Counted from the first letter of the stretch, positions 16,752-28,190 are shown. The stretch: DNA of 64,000 nt from Ailurus styani (GCA_002007465.1 LNAC01000683.1:402184-466183), one strand, 5' to 3'. The notes: generated by a model not told the origin, from the sequence alone. Numbers and translations: made by a program.

Positions 16752-16941
16752 TTTTCTTTTTTAGATTTTATTAATTTGACACAGAGAGAGAGATCACAAG
16801 TAGGCTGAGAGACAGGCAGAGAGGAGAAAGCAGGCTCCCTGCTGAGCAGAGAGCCCGATGCTGGCCTCGATTCCAGGACCCTGAGATCATGACCTGAGCT
16901 AAAGGCAGAGGCTTTAACCCACTGAGCCACCCAGGCGCCCT
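16752..16941 (-). mobile_element. CAN-type SINE, minus strand
   Basis: A full head-to-tail SINE with the TTAACCAAA direct repeat on both sides (about 16736 and 16941). The spacing of the CGCCTGGGTGGCTCAGTGG head is intact. Confidence 0.92.
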
Positions 16942-17384
16942 TAACCAAAACTTTTAACTCTGCTGCTTTTAACCAAAACTCCACACTCCCTCAACACTAT
17001 AATGCCTCTTTTCTGTAGTTTGGTACAAAGCTCCTTAGTTCCTCTGGTGTACAGTCTTTCTTATTGCAATGAGCCAATAAAGCTGATTTGTGAGGCTAGA
17101 AGTATGCTCCTGATGCTCTTATGTTGACTGGGACTGGATGTATGTGACTTGCCACACACTGCTCTCTTGTTCTGAACATTCTAGCCGTCCTATTCTCATT
17201 ATTCGATTCCCACTCATGACCCATCATGTAATTAGTTCCTCCATCTCTACTCACAGTAATTTACCAGGCAAAAACTCGGTCCCATTAACACCAGTACCCA
17301 CAACAACTGCAGACAGATAGATGAGGACAATGTCCCAGGGATGCAAATATCTGCTTGGCTTAGTCCCATGTTGGCATTTGGCTC

Positions 17385-20300
17385 ATGGTAACTGTGTCCG
17401 TACATGTGGTGACTGGGCCTATTTTATGTGAGGTGGTACTGCTTCCAGGAGTGGTGGTTGGCTCTTAGGTAGATCTCCTCCCAGTGTTCCTGGTATTTGG
17501 AACAGAGCTGGTAGATGGTGCTCCAACAGGGGACGTGTCCAGGACAGAGGTATTTGGGGCCATCTCAGGGACAATATTCCTGGTAGCAGGACATATGGAG
17601 TACATTGCTGGGACCATGGTGACAGAGATGGGGGTAGTTGGTCTGGTTCCAGTGCCTAGGAAACAGATCACATGATATGATGCATTTGTACTGACAATAA
17701 TTGAAGAGGAGCAGGTGTACTTGTAGCAGAGGGATTGATCTAACACAACAATGGTGGTGGTGTTTTGAGAAGAGCTGTTGTGGTGGGAGGAGAGATGGTG
17801 GAAAGGGATTCACCTGAAACCGTGAAGGCCTCAGAGTAGAGGTGAGTGTCTTAGAGAAGAGGAGGTAGGCTATGTCCACAGGTGGAGCTGGTGATGGTAG
17901 AGGCTAAGATTGAGGAAGTGTAACTGGGATTGATTTTAGAAGTGATCACCAAAATAGGGAAGGTGGGCTGGGATAAAAGAGATAGGGTCTGATATTCTTG
18001 TGATGTACACACTGGGCATAGGACATTGCTAGAGGAAGGGATGATGGCATCAGATTTACTGAGGGGTGAGACAGTGGCCATGGCTGGGAGCACAGGTGAC
18101 ATAATCTAACTCAGTCATGATTAACAAAGGTGAGGTGAGTGTTTTTGGAACATATGTGGAAGAACCTGACCACAGGAGGAGGCTGGCTCTAGGGAAGGAG
18201 AGGCTGGACCCAGAACAAGGTAGAAGGACCTAATACATAGAGCAGGTTATATCAGCAGCAAGGGTTGTGCTTAGACTGGAATTGGTTACACTGATGAATG
18301 AACAGTGTCAGTCATTGGAACAGTACTGGATAGCTCAGGACAAAGTGGGTAGAATGACATCCAATATGAGTGCTGATGGCAAGTGCAGAGGTGGTTTTAT
18401 TCAGAGCAAGTGCCAGAGATGGAAAAAATCATTGTTTGGTCTTAACCAAACTTGGAGCAAGGGGTAGCAAACACCTTCTGTAAAGTGTCATCAGATGGTA
18501 AATTTTTAAGCAATTTGGGTCACAAAATCTCTGTCACAAGTATGCAAAGTAACTGGAAAGCAGCTATAGCCATAAAGGAGAACGTGTGGCAGTGTTCCAA
18601 TAACACCTCATTTGGGAAAACAGATAATAGGCCAGATTTGGCCCATGAAGTGTAGTTTGCAGTCCCTGGACCAGGGCTCAATACATTGAAGATGAGATGG
18701 CAGTGTCACAGGTGGTGGGTGGAACAGAGCTGATTGTGCTTGGCACAGAAATGACAGCATCAGACAAATCAGGGTGTTTGTCACAGAGTCAAGGTTTGTT
18801 CCCTCTAGGAAAAAGTGATGGAATATAATTAAAATTGTGTGTGTAGGGGGGAGATACTTGCAAAGAAGTGTTTCTGATTGGGTTGGAAATGACAGACACT
18901 GAACAAAAGAAGGTGAGACCAGAGTAGAAATAAATAGGATTCAAGAAGAAAGAACAGAAGTATATCTAACAAGAATGATGGCTTCACTAGAGCCTAGAGT
19001 AGAAATGACAGAAACAAGCAGAAATGTGATGGTTGACATTGGAGGTAAATGTGTGTGCTTAGAGAAGACATGGTGGTCAGTACCCAATACAGCTGTGTTG
19101 GTGATGGACCGAGTAGAAAAGTCAATGGCCTTGATAAGCACCATGGTGTCAGAAGAGACCGTGAAATGTCCAGAGACCCTTGTGGAGACTATGGGGACCC
19201 CAAAGATAGAGGCCTAGGGGGTGAAGAGGCTAAAGTGAAGGCTTATGGTGATCTCTGAGGTTGTGGTGGGTCTAGAAGGTGAGGTGGAAGCTTTGGTGTC
19301 CTCAGAATCTGTGGAAGAAAATATGGTGGGCCCAGATGCTGAGAAGGAAACTGTGGTGGTCTTAGAAGCTGTGGTTGAGACAGTCAGGGATGTTGGGATG
19401 ACAGGGATGACAGACAGATGTTGGAATTATTGTGGAGGTCACAGATTCTCCAAGCGTCACAAAGACTTTAGTAGATTTTGTCATTACCTCAGAGACTATG
19501 GTCAAAGCCACAGTGCTGTCTGAGAGATTAGTTGAGGCCTTAGTGGTCTCAGCAGTGCTGGTAGATGCCATGGTGGTCTCAGAGAGGTGATGGTGGGGGC
19601 CATGGTAGCCTCAAAAACTGTGTTCTTAGAACCTATGGTGGGCCCACATGTAATTGTGGAGGCCATGGTGTTCTCAGAGACCTTGATAGAGGCCCCAGAG
19701 ACCTCCAAGTCTGGGTTAGAGACTGTCATTGGCACAGATGCTCTAATGCTGGACCTGAGGGCCTCAGAAGTTGTTTCAGAGACTAGGATAGTTGAAGAAC
19801 TTATGGTGATTACAGAGGCTATGCTGAAGGCTGTGGTTGGAACAGACATTGTGGTGGAGGATGTGATTATCTCAGAAGCTGTGCTGGGTGGCTGCAGTAA
19901 TGAGTATTGCGGGTACAGATGTTTCAGAAGAACCCAGAGTGATCTCAGAAGCCTCAATGGAGATGATAGTGGTCCCAGCAGATAGTGGTCTTCTGAGACC
20001 ATGGTGATCTCAGAAGCCGTTGTGTTCTTAGAGTCTGTGGTAGAAGCTATGAGCAGCAGAAATATTATTGTGGAAGATGTGGTGGTCTCAGAGACTATGC
20101 TGAAGGCCACAGTGGACTCAAAGGCTGTAGTAGAGACTGTCATAGGTAGAGATGCTATGGCAGAGGTTCTGGTGGTATTAGAGGTGGTGGGAGGGACCAT
20201 GGTTGATTCAGAATCTTTGGTGGTCTCAGAGGCTGTGGTGGTTTCAGAGGCTATGGTGAAGAATGTAGTGGGACAGATGCTGTGGTGGTTTTAGCAGGTC

Positions 20301-21295
20301 TTTTAGCAGTTGGAAGGCACAGGCTCTACAGCTGTGACAGAAGCTTCAGAGGAAACCCTAGTTATCTTGGAGGCTGTGGTAGCAGCCAGAGTGCTCTCCG
20401 AAGCTTCAGTGAAAACAAAAGTGTTCTCAGCATTGGTAGTTGAGGCCATGATGGTATTAGAGGCTCTTGTGATCTTAGAGCTTATTTTGGGGGCGGTCAT
20501 GGGCCTAGGCATTATTACGGAAGACATGGTATGGTGGTCTCAGAGACTACAATGAAGAGCACAGTGGATTCAGAGACCAGGGTCTCAAAGGCAGTGTTGG
20601 AGAAAGTGGTTGGCACATACATTGTAGTGGAAGGTGTGATGATCTCAGAGTATAGTAGAAACTATGGTGGTGTCCAAGCTTATGGAGATTTCAGAGGCAG
20701 AGGAGGAGGCCATTGTGGGCACAGATATTAATGTGGAGGGAATGGTGATCTCAGAGCCTGTGGTGGACAGAGAGTCTGCAGTGGTATTTGAAGTTGCAGT
20801 GAAATCTATGGTGGGCCTAGAATCTGTGGTGATTTCAGAGGTCATAGAGAAGACTATGGTGGGTACAAATGTCATCATGAAGGAAGCGGTGCTCTCAGAG
20901 GCTGTGATGGACACAGATGTTGTGGTGGTCTCAGCAGTTATTGGGGGTGACTGAGGAGGGCACAGACTTAGCAAATGTCACAAGGGCTTTAGTGGAAAGT
21001 GTAGTGGTATAAGAGGCTGTGTTAGAGATCATGGTAGATACAGATACTGTGGTGGAGGGTATGGGGGCCTTAGAGACTGTGGTGATGATTGTGGTAGTCT
21101 CAGAAGCTGTGATGGAGACTGAGATGGTCTGAGAGGTTGAGTTGCTCTGAGGCCTGGGGAGGAGGCCATTGTGGAGACACAGTCTGCGGTGGCCCCTGAG
21201 GCTGTTGTTGTCTTGGTAGTGTCCCCAGAAGCTATGATCACGGACGTGGAGGGCTCAAAGTCTGCAGTGGGCCCAGGACCCATAGTCCTCCCTAA
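17385..21295 (-). pseudogene. Decayed mucin-like Ser/Thr-rich repeat array (MUC22-like relic)
   Basis: For almost 4 kb the minus strand encodes Ser/Thr-rich peptide in short open pieces, with recurring S-E-T-T-T and A-S-E-x-T blocks (for example TASESTASF, TSEITTDS, TTGSETT-like at 20645-20974; SETTTSST and TASEITMVSE within 19502-20200; SGDTTKTTTASG at 21029-21283). The frame is lost repeatedly: inside the 19502-20200 piece it slips into non-mucin peptide and returns. The plus strand shows the mirror 'GTGGTCTCAGAGGCTGTGGTG' periodicity. The S-E-T-T-T type resembles human MUC22 as I recall it. No signal exon, membrane segment or tail exon was found at either end, so it looks like the repeat domain of a dead mucin gene. 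It lies between MUC21 and MUCL3, all in the same orientation. A live gene with unrecognised exons is unlikely because of the frameshifts, though assembly errors could mimic some of them. Confidence 0.7.
18458..18669 (+). mobile_element. hAT-type DNA transposon relic within the mucin relic
   Basis: Ends read 'AAGGGGTAGCAAAC' and 'GTTTGCAGTCCCTGG', an imperfect inverted pair. The interior has 'CTGTAAAG', 'AAAGCAGCTATAGCCATA' and 'GGCCAGATTTGGCCC', motifs of an old eutherian non-autonomous hAT family. It has no open frame. Confidence 0.7.
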
Positions 21296-21342
21296 AGTTC
21301 ATTAATTTTTACTCAGGAATAACACTTACTTTTGTATTTCAT

Positions 21343-21675
21343 TTAAAGATTTTTAAAAAAATAATCTCTATCCCCAATGTAGGGCTCAAACTCACAACCC
21401 TGAGATCAAGAATCATACACCTGGGGAGCCTAGGTGGCTCAGTTGGTTAAGCATCTGACGTCAGCTCACTCATGATCCCAGAGTCCTGAGATTGAACCCT
21501 ATGTGGGGGTCCATGCTCACCAGGGAGTCTGCTTCTTTCTAACCTTCTGCCCCTCCCCCTACTTGTGCTCTCTCGCTCTCTCTCTCTCATATAAAAAAAT
21601 AAAATCTTAAAAAAAAAAAGAGTTGCATGCTCCACTGACCACGGTACTGAGCAAGCCAGCCAGGAGCCCCCACTT
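21343..21675 (-). mobile_element. Older minus-strand SINE split by a younger SINE
   Basis: The left part (21343-21420, tail and 'GGGCTCAAACTCACAACCCTGAG') and the right part (about 21626-21675, 'ATGCTCCACTGACC...GCCAGCCAGGAGCCCC') join into one diverged tRNA-type SINE when the insert at 21421-21625 is left out. Confidence 0.75.
21421..21625 (+). mobile_element. CAN-type SINE nested in an older SINE
   Basis: The plus-strand head 'GGGGAGCCTAGGTGGCTCAG', CT-rich region and A tail are complete. It interrupts the element at 21343-21675. Confidence 0.88.
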
Positions 21676-22883
21676 GGGGACTTTTTATATTTAATTAGGA
21701 GCCTTCTACGTATCTGTCATTCTTGTTTCTGTTGAGTCAGCAGAACTGTGGTACCCAGACTGTAGTTAACCCTGCATGTGGAAGCATGTACCTTATAGGA
21801 TGCAGCTATGGTAGTTCTCTTTTCTTCCCTTTTTTTTTTTCTTTTTATGTGGATGCTATGGGTATGACTGCTGACTTAACTGTGCTGTTGAATGAATGAA
21901 TCATTTGAGCAATCATTTCTGTGTTTTCTTCTTTCCTCAAGAATTTTACTAATCAGGGTCCTCAGTTTTTTGGGGTTTGTGGGGGTTTGTCACTCTATTT
22001 GCCTAGGTGAATCTTCTTATTTAACACATGCTAAGGAGGCAACACAAATAGAAACTGCATATCATCTCTAACACTAAGGATTGTTGGAGCTCAGATGAAG
22101 GAAAAAATGTATTGTTTGTAAACCTAGAGGTCATGTGGACAGATCTCCCCAGCAACATTACCTTAGGTAGGTGGAAATAAGGAGGAGGTCACATCAAAAT
22201 AGGAGGGCACTTGAACAAATAAATAAATAAAATCTTTAAAAATTAAAAAAAATAAGGAGGGCACTTGAGCAAAGACCCTCAAGTGAAAATACCCCCTTCA
22301 CTCTTTGGGACTTGCAGCATATTGTCCCTACCTGAGGAGAGCCCATGGGTTGTTATGCATGAAATGAAGGCAGTCGGGCTGTAAATTTTAGATGAGGCCA
22401 GATGTTGCAGGCTCTCTTTAGGCAGTCAAGGTCAGAACTGATGTGTTAAGCAGTTAGTAAAAGTTCTCTCAGTAAAGAAACATGGGGAAACGGTAGGGGA
22501 AGATCTTTGGGATGATGTCTTTCTTTCCTTTAATTTTTAGTATAAAGTGCTAGATCAAATAATAGCAGTGGGAATGGGAGTAGAGAAGAATCTAGGAGAC
22601 TGATCTAAGTTTCTCTCTGATAGGCATTTTCTGAGTCCAGTACTTCTCATTCATTCATTTAAAAATATTCCTTAAGAATCTTCTATAAGGCATGTGGTAT
22701 TGCAGGCATGGGACAGAGTGGTAAAATATAGGTATGAAGCTTATATTCAAGTAAGGGAGAAAGACAACGAATAAGTAAATATAACATCAGAAACAAACAA
22801 ACATCTATGAATCACTAACTAGGGCTCTTTCAGGGCCCAAAAGGAAGAGGCTCTCTTGCCCTTCACATGAGGGACAGACTAGA
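21676..22883. other. Intergenic stretch
   Basis: Mostly unique DNA without exon-like signals. It holds one 40-bp SINE-tail insertion at 22215-22254 (listed separately). Confidence 0.5.
22201..22268 (+). mobile_element. Tail-only SINE insertion with target-site duplication
   Basis: Only the 'AAATAAATAAATAAAATCTT' tail of a SINE plus an A-rich run (22215-22254) is present, between two perfect 14-bp copies of AGGAGGGCACTTGA (22201-22214 and 22255-22268). It is an extreme 5' truncation. Confidence 0.85.
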
Positions 22884-23705
22884 ATGGTGGCTCAAAAGAA
22901 AAAGGAACATCTATTCAAAGCAGAAATACACCTGAAAACTGTTTTGTTTTGTTTTTTTTAATGGAAGGCAGATTATGACAGTGCCACTTCTGAATATGGA
23001 AAAACAAATCTTCTGAGCAACGGGCATAATGTTGAAGGACATGTAGAAACTACCAGCTGATGGGGGTGGCTCAGTTGGTTAAGCATCCAATTCTTGGCTT
23101 TGGCTTCTGTCCCTCTCCCCACTCACAAGAACAGCACTCCCAGCACAGAAGCTCTGGAGGGAGCTCTGGAGGCAGCTCTGGAGGCATTGGAACACAGCAG
23201 GCACTGGAACTAGCTGGAAAGCTCATAGAAAATGCAGATCTGGAAAAGACTGCACAATTCTATCAACAGCCAACATGTTTGAAAATGAGGACCACTTCAA
23301 CAGGCAGTTGAATGCTTAGGGAAAGCCTCTAGACTGCTGGCACAAGAATTGATCAGGCAGCGCTCTATTCAGAAAGAAAAAAACATTTTAAAGGACATTA
23401 AGATTTATTCAACTGGTTATAAGAAAACAGTTGCTCAAGTGTTAGTTCACCTATTCAGAAATGACTACATGGCTGCAGGAAGCTGCCTCAGGGGGAGAGG
23501 TCTATCACACCAGAGACCCATGGCAGTTACAGCTCTGCTGCCCTAGAACAGCTTCTGGAAGGGTATGACCAGCAAAACCAAGCGGTAGCATCAGTGGTCT
23601 GCCCCTACCCATGTTTCAAGTACCTGGACAGCAGGATGCAAAACAGGGCCTGAGTGTGGTGATTCCAGGAGGGGGAGTCAGGAAGAAGTCACCAGGAAGG
23701 GTTGC
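22884..23705 (+). pseudogene. NAPG: Processed pseudogene of gamma-SNAP (NAPG)
   Basis: The plus strand follows the gamma-SNAP protein, the adaptor that couples NSF to SNARE complexes, without introns: a start-like ATG at 22884 with VAQK, then AEKY-L-KTG near 22925, KADYDSATSEYGK near 22965, MMLKD near 23030, ALELAGKLIENADLEKT near 23200, SIQKEKNI and YKKTVAQVLVHLFRNDYMAA near 23370-23490, EQLLEGYDQQ near 23548, and V-PGGG-x-KKSP near 23660-23700. Frameshifts, stops (for example at the QKLP position, 23042) and a SINE fragment at about 23056-23115 break the frame. The C-terminal end is missing. Absence of introns and frame loss mark a dead retrocopy; the parent locus lies elsewhere. Confidence 0.92.
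23056..23115 (+). mobile_element. Partial SINE head inside the NAPG pseudogene
   Basis: 'GGGTGGCTCAGTTGGTTAAG' and the following bases match the SINE head, then stop abruptly before the CT-rich region continues as 'CCCTCTCCCCACTC'. It replaces part of the NAPG-like sequence between MMLKD and the ALELAGK block. Confidence 0.75.
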
Positions 23706-23715
23706 ACAACCATGC

Positions 23716-23810
23716 TCATGTACTTAATGCGACTGAACTGTACACTTAAAATGGTAAGTTTTATGTTAGGCATATTTTATCACAATAAAATTTTTGAGGG
23801 AAAAAAAGGA
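23716..23810 (+). repeat. 3' end of an old interspersed repeat
   Basis: 'GACTGAACTGTACACTTAAAATGG' followed by 'ATTTTATCACAATAAAA' is a common LINE 3' terminal block with its own AATAAA. The family was not pinned down. Confidence 0.55.
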
Positions 23811-24302
23811 GCTTTGTTTTGAAAAGGATATTCATTCCACATGGTATCGGATACATATAAATTATTAAATCTTTTCAGAGGCAAAATTGGGACAAGAAGT
23901 TAATTTGAGTCTTGCAATATTATTTAGCCCAATAAAAGATGCATTTAAGGTCTTTTGTTAAAAATCTATGAATAGCAACATAATATGAATGTGATGTTTA
24001 ACTCTAGGTGCAAATACCAGGAGAAAAAGCTTAAAGTTGGGAGTTGTTGCCTCTGAAAAGCAAGGAGGGGTGAAAAGGAGGGGTGCATCAGAGGTGACTA
24101 TTTTTTGTCATGAGCCTCTAGGACTGTTGGAATTTTAGAACTATTTACATGAGTTACTCTAATAAAATCTGCAAAGGAAATATATACACGGTGAGTAGAA
24201 GATGAGAAAATGGAGATAGTGTTTATAGGGGATTATTTTAAGAAACTTGGTAATGACAGAGGGTAGAGCTGGGAAAGATACAGCCTTGTTAAGATGGATG
24301 GA

Positions 24303-24450
24303 AGAGCAGAGCTTTTCAAAGTGTGGCCCCTGGACCACAGGTTGGGAGCTTGTTAAAATGGCTCAGAGCTTGTTAAAACACAAATCTCAGCCCTATCCCA
24401 AACTTACTGACACAGGAACCCCAAGGGACAAGGGCCAAAACCTGCATTTT
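24303..24450 (+). mobile_element. hAT-Charlie-like DNA transposon relic
   Basis: 'TTCAAAGTGTGGCCCCTGGACCA', 'GGGAGCTTGTTAAAATG' and 'CAGCCCTATCCCAAACTTACTGA' follow the usual block order of an old eutherian MER-type element. Ends are unclear. Confidence 0.6.
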
Positions 24451-24454
24451 AGAA

Positions 24455-25008
24455 ATAATTTTATATGTATGCAATGAAATATTTTTCAGCCATAAATAAG
24501 AAGGAAATCCTGCCATTTGTGACAACGTGGATGGACCTTGAAGGCATTATGCTAAGCAAAGTAAGTCAGACAGAGAAAGACAAATACTGTATGATCTCAC
24601 TTATATGTGGAGGCTATAACAAAACAGCTCTGGATACAGAGAACAGATTGGTGGTTACCAGAGGCAAGGGGTGGGAGTGGGCAAAATGAGTAAAAGGGAT
24701 CAAAAGGTACAACTTTCAGTTATGAGGTAAGTAAGTCCTCGGGATGTAATGTACAGCATGGTGACTATCGTTAATAATACTGTGTCGTATATTGCAAAGT
24801 TGCAAAAAGTGTAGGTCTTAAAAGTCCTCAACACATACATGCGAAAATTGTAATTATACGTGGTGATGGATATTAACTAGACTTATTGTGGTGATCATGT
24901 CTCAAGATATACAAATATCCAACCATTTTGTTGTACACCTGAAACTAATATAGTGTTATATCAATCGTACCTCAATAAAAAATAAATAATTTTTAATAAA
25001 TAGAAAAA
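24455..25008 (+). mobile_element. LINE-1 3' fragment, plus strand
   Basis: It starts in the end of ORF2 ('FSAINKKEILPFVTTWMDLE', 24480 onward), continues through the 'SLICGG' region into the 3' UTR, and ends in A-rich DNA near 25008. Heavily diverged and 5' truncated. Confidence 0.88.
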
Positions 25009-25337
25009 TAGAATCTCTTCAGGTGATTCTTGTGCACACTGTTGTAGATCTTGTTTGGATGCTGATGGGAAGGACCCTGGAGAAGGAAAAGTAGACAGTG
25101 TGTGGGTGGGGGGAGAAACCTACTGAGAGGCAGGAAGTGTAGGATGGGAACCAGAGCCCAGGTTAGAGGGACACTCCTCCAGTGTAAAGGGGGAACAGGG
25201 AGGGAGAAAATGGATGGAGATTAGGCCAACTATAGAGACCTGTTGGTGGGAAACTGAGGCGGTGCCTGCTAGCATTTTTGCACATTTGTAACTCTTCTGT
25301 ATGTGTTATTCCTTGTGTGATATCTACCTTTCCCAGT

Positions 25338-25588
25338 GGACTGTGAGATCCTTTTTTTTTTTTTTAATTTTTTTTTTTAAGATTTTATTTATTCATTTGA
25401 CACAGAGAGAGAGATTACAAGTAGGCAGAAAGGCAGGAGAGAGAGAGGAGAGAGGAGGAAGCAGGCTCCCTGCTGAGCAGAGAGCCCGATGCGGGCCTCG
25501 ATCCCAGGACCCTGGGATCATGACCTGAGCCGAAGGCAGCGGCTTTAACCCACTGAGCCACCCAGGCGCCCGGACTGTGAGATCCTTA
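25338..25588 (-). mobile_element. CAN-type SINE with a long poly(A) and target-site duplication
   Basis: The 16-bp duplication GGACTGTGAGATCCTT lies at 25338-25353 and 25572-25587. The T-rich stretch from 25353 is the tail, and the head ends at 25571. It is well preserved, so relatively young. Confidence 0.95.
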
Positions 25589-26041
25589 AAGGCAAGATGT
25601 GTTGCTGCTTTGTTCACTGATTTATCCTCAGATCTAACATGGAGGAAATGCTCCAAAAATATTTGCTGGACAAACACATGTGTGTCATGATGTGATATCC
25701 AAGTGAAGATGTTATGGGAAAAATAAGCCTGGAAATACAGGACTGGATTTCAGAGCAAAGGCAGGCTAGAGATGAGCCTGGAAGTCATCTGCAGTAATAA
25801 TGGTTCAAGCTGAAGGGGTTCACAGAGAGAGAGGGAGGAGGAAGAGAATAGAATGTGCAAGACAACGGCCTCCAAGAGACAGTCACTGGGAGGGACCAGA
25901 GGGAGGGCACAGAAACAAATATCAAAGGAAAAAGAAAGAACACCACCCAAAGTCCTTCTGTTCATTCAAACCAGGCCTGTTTCCTTTTTTTTTTAATTTA
26001 GTTTTTTTGTTTGTTTAAATTCAATTAACTAACATAATTTG

Positions 26042-26237
26042 GGGTGCCTGGGTGGCTCAGGGGGTTAAAGCCTCTGCCTTTGGCTCAGGTCATGATCTCA
26101 GCGTCCTGGGATGGAGCCCCACATCGGGCTTCCTGCTTGGCAGGGAGCCTGCTTCCTCTTCTCTCTCTGCCTCCCTCTCTGCCTACTTGTGATCTCTCCC
26201 TCTCTGTGTCAAATAAATAAATAAAATCTTAAAAAAT
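26042..26237 (+). mobile_element. CAN-type SINE in the LINE-1 3' UTR
   Basis: A complete plus-strand SINE (head 'GGGTGCCTGGGTGGCTCAG', tail 'AAATAAATAAATAAAATCTT'). AATTAAC-AT type direct repeats flank it, derived from the L1 sequence 'AATTAACTAACATAAT'. Confidence 0.92.
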
Positions 26238-26338
26238 TAACATATAATGTATTATTAGTTTATTAGTTCCGAGGTAGAAGTCAGTGATTCATCAGTCTTA
26301 TATAATACCCAGTGCTCATTATATCGCGTGGCCTCCTT

Positions 26339-26891
26339 TTTTTTTTTTTTTTAATCTTTCCGATCTCTGTGATCTTTACTCATCTGTCACCCATCCCCAA
26401 AGGAAAAGCAGACTTGGGCGATCTTGCCTTTCGATTGGGCCCGTTTTCAAGAGCAAGGTTTCTTCACACCCTAGATAAATTTGCATGGGGGTCTCTCAAT
26501 GCCGTCTGGTACTTGGTGTGGAAATTAAAGGTTAAATGTTCCTCTAGCATGGAAGGGCTGGAGATGCCTTGTTGGTGCCCGACTGGTTCTTCAGGTTCTT
26601 CATCCCATCGTCTTATTGGGATCCAGTGTTCCTCTCGTGGATCTCTTCAGTCTCCAGAAAAGGAAATAACTGAATTGCAAAGGTTTGGCTTCTTTAACAT
26701 TACTTTTTCCTTCTCTCGGGGTTAGGGCTGGCTACTCAGAGAACGAAGGCGCAGAGAGCGTGGGAAAATGGTGCCAAGCACGAGGCACTCGCACAAGGGC
26801 GGGAGCATGTGCCTGCACGAGGTGGGGCGGGGCGCTCGCCTCCAGGGTGCTGCGGCCCAGCACGTGCCTACCCTGCCCCCGCCCGCCACCA
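26339..26891 (-). pseudogene. Retrocopy of an unidentified transcript, nested in LINE-1
   Basis: An intronless insert of about 550 bp with a 16-base poly(A) (T tract at 26339-26354) and the 12-bp duplication CGTGGCCTCCTT at 26327-26338 and 26892-26903. Read on the minus strand it begins with a GC- and CpG-rich leader (about 26890-26760), typical of a promoter-proximal 5' UTR, and turns A/T-richer towards the tail. No long open frame is present (short frames only), and no AATAAA is evident before the tail. The source gene was not recognised. It could be a retrocopy of a non-coding RNA or of a short, internally spliced mRNA. Confidence 0.75.
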
Positions 26892-27999
26892 CGTGGCCTC
26901 CTTAATGTTCATCACTCAGTTATCCCATCCCCCAACCCCTCTCCTTCAGCAACCCTCAGTTTGTTTCCTATGATTAGGAGCCTCCATCTTGTTTTATTTT
27001 TCCCTCTCTTGCCCTATGAGCCTCTATTTTGTTTCTTAAATTCCACATATGAGTGAGATCATATTTCACTGATTGACTTTCTCGGATTGATTTATTTCAC
27101 TCAGCATGATACCCTCTAGTTCCATCCACGTCATTGCAAATGGCAAGATTTCGTTTTTTTTGATGGCTGAGTAGTTTTGCATTGTGTATATATATACTCC
27201 ATCTTTATCCATTCTTCTGGCGTATCTGTTCATCTGGGCTCTTTCCATAGTTTAGCTATTGTGGACACTGCTGCTATAAACACTGGGGTTCAGGTGCCCC
27301 TTTGGATCACTACATTTGTATCTTTAGGGTAAATCCCAATAGTGCAGTTGCTGGGTCATAGGGTAGCTCTATTCTCGACTTTTTAAGGAATCTCCACACT
27401 CTTTTCCAGAGTGGCTGCACCAGTTTGCATTCCCACCAACAGTGTAGGAGGGTTCCCCTTTCTCCGCATCCTTACCAACATCTGTCGTTTCCTGACTTGT
27501 TAATTTTAGCCATTCTGACTGGTGTGAGGTGGTATCTCACTGTGGTATTGATTTGTATTTCCCTGATGCTGAGTGATGTTGAACACTTTCTCATGTGTCT
27601 GTTGGCTGTGTGGATGTCTTCTTTGGAGAAATGTCAGTTCATATCTTTGGCCCATTTCTTGACTGGGTTATTTGTTCTAGAGGTATTGAGTTTGATAAGT
27701 TCTTTATAGATCTTGGGTACTAGCCCTTTATCTGATATGTCATTTGCAAATATCTTGTCCCATTCTGTCAGTTGTCTTTTGGTTTTGTCAACTGTTTTCT
27801 TTGCTGTGCAGAAGCTTTTTATCTTGATGATATCCCAGTATAGTTCGCTTTTGCTTTTGTTTCCCTTGCCTTTGGAGCGGTGTATAGCAAGTAGTTGCTG
27901 GGGCCAAGGTCAAAGAGGTTGCTGCCTGTGTTCTCCTCTGGAATTTTGATAGATTCCTGTCTCACATTTGGCTCTTTCATCCATTTTGAGTCTATTTTT

Positions 28000-28190
28000 T
28001 TTAAAGGTTTTATTTACTTATTTGACACAGAGAGATCAGATCACAAGTAAGCTGAGAGGCAGGCAGAGAGAGTGGAGGAAGCAGGCTCCCTGCTGAGCAG
28101 AGAGCCCGATGCGGGCCTCGATCCCAGGACCCTGAGATCATGACCTGAGCCGAAGGCAGAGGCTTTAACCCACTGAGCCACCCAGGAGCC
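28000..28190 (-). mobile_element. CAN-type SINE in LINE-1 ORF2
   Basis: A minus-strand SINE flanked by CCATTTTGAGTCTATTTTT (27981 and 28190), which is L1 sequence. Well preserved. Confidence 0.94.

Noticed and set aside
19245..20294. Plus-strand Val/Ser/Glu-rich frames (for example VVSEAVVVSEAMV) as a coding gene
   Set aside because: They mirror the minus-strand mucin relic; no start context, splice sites or conserved family were seen.
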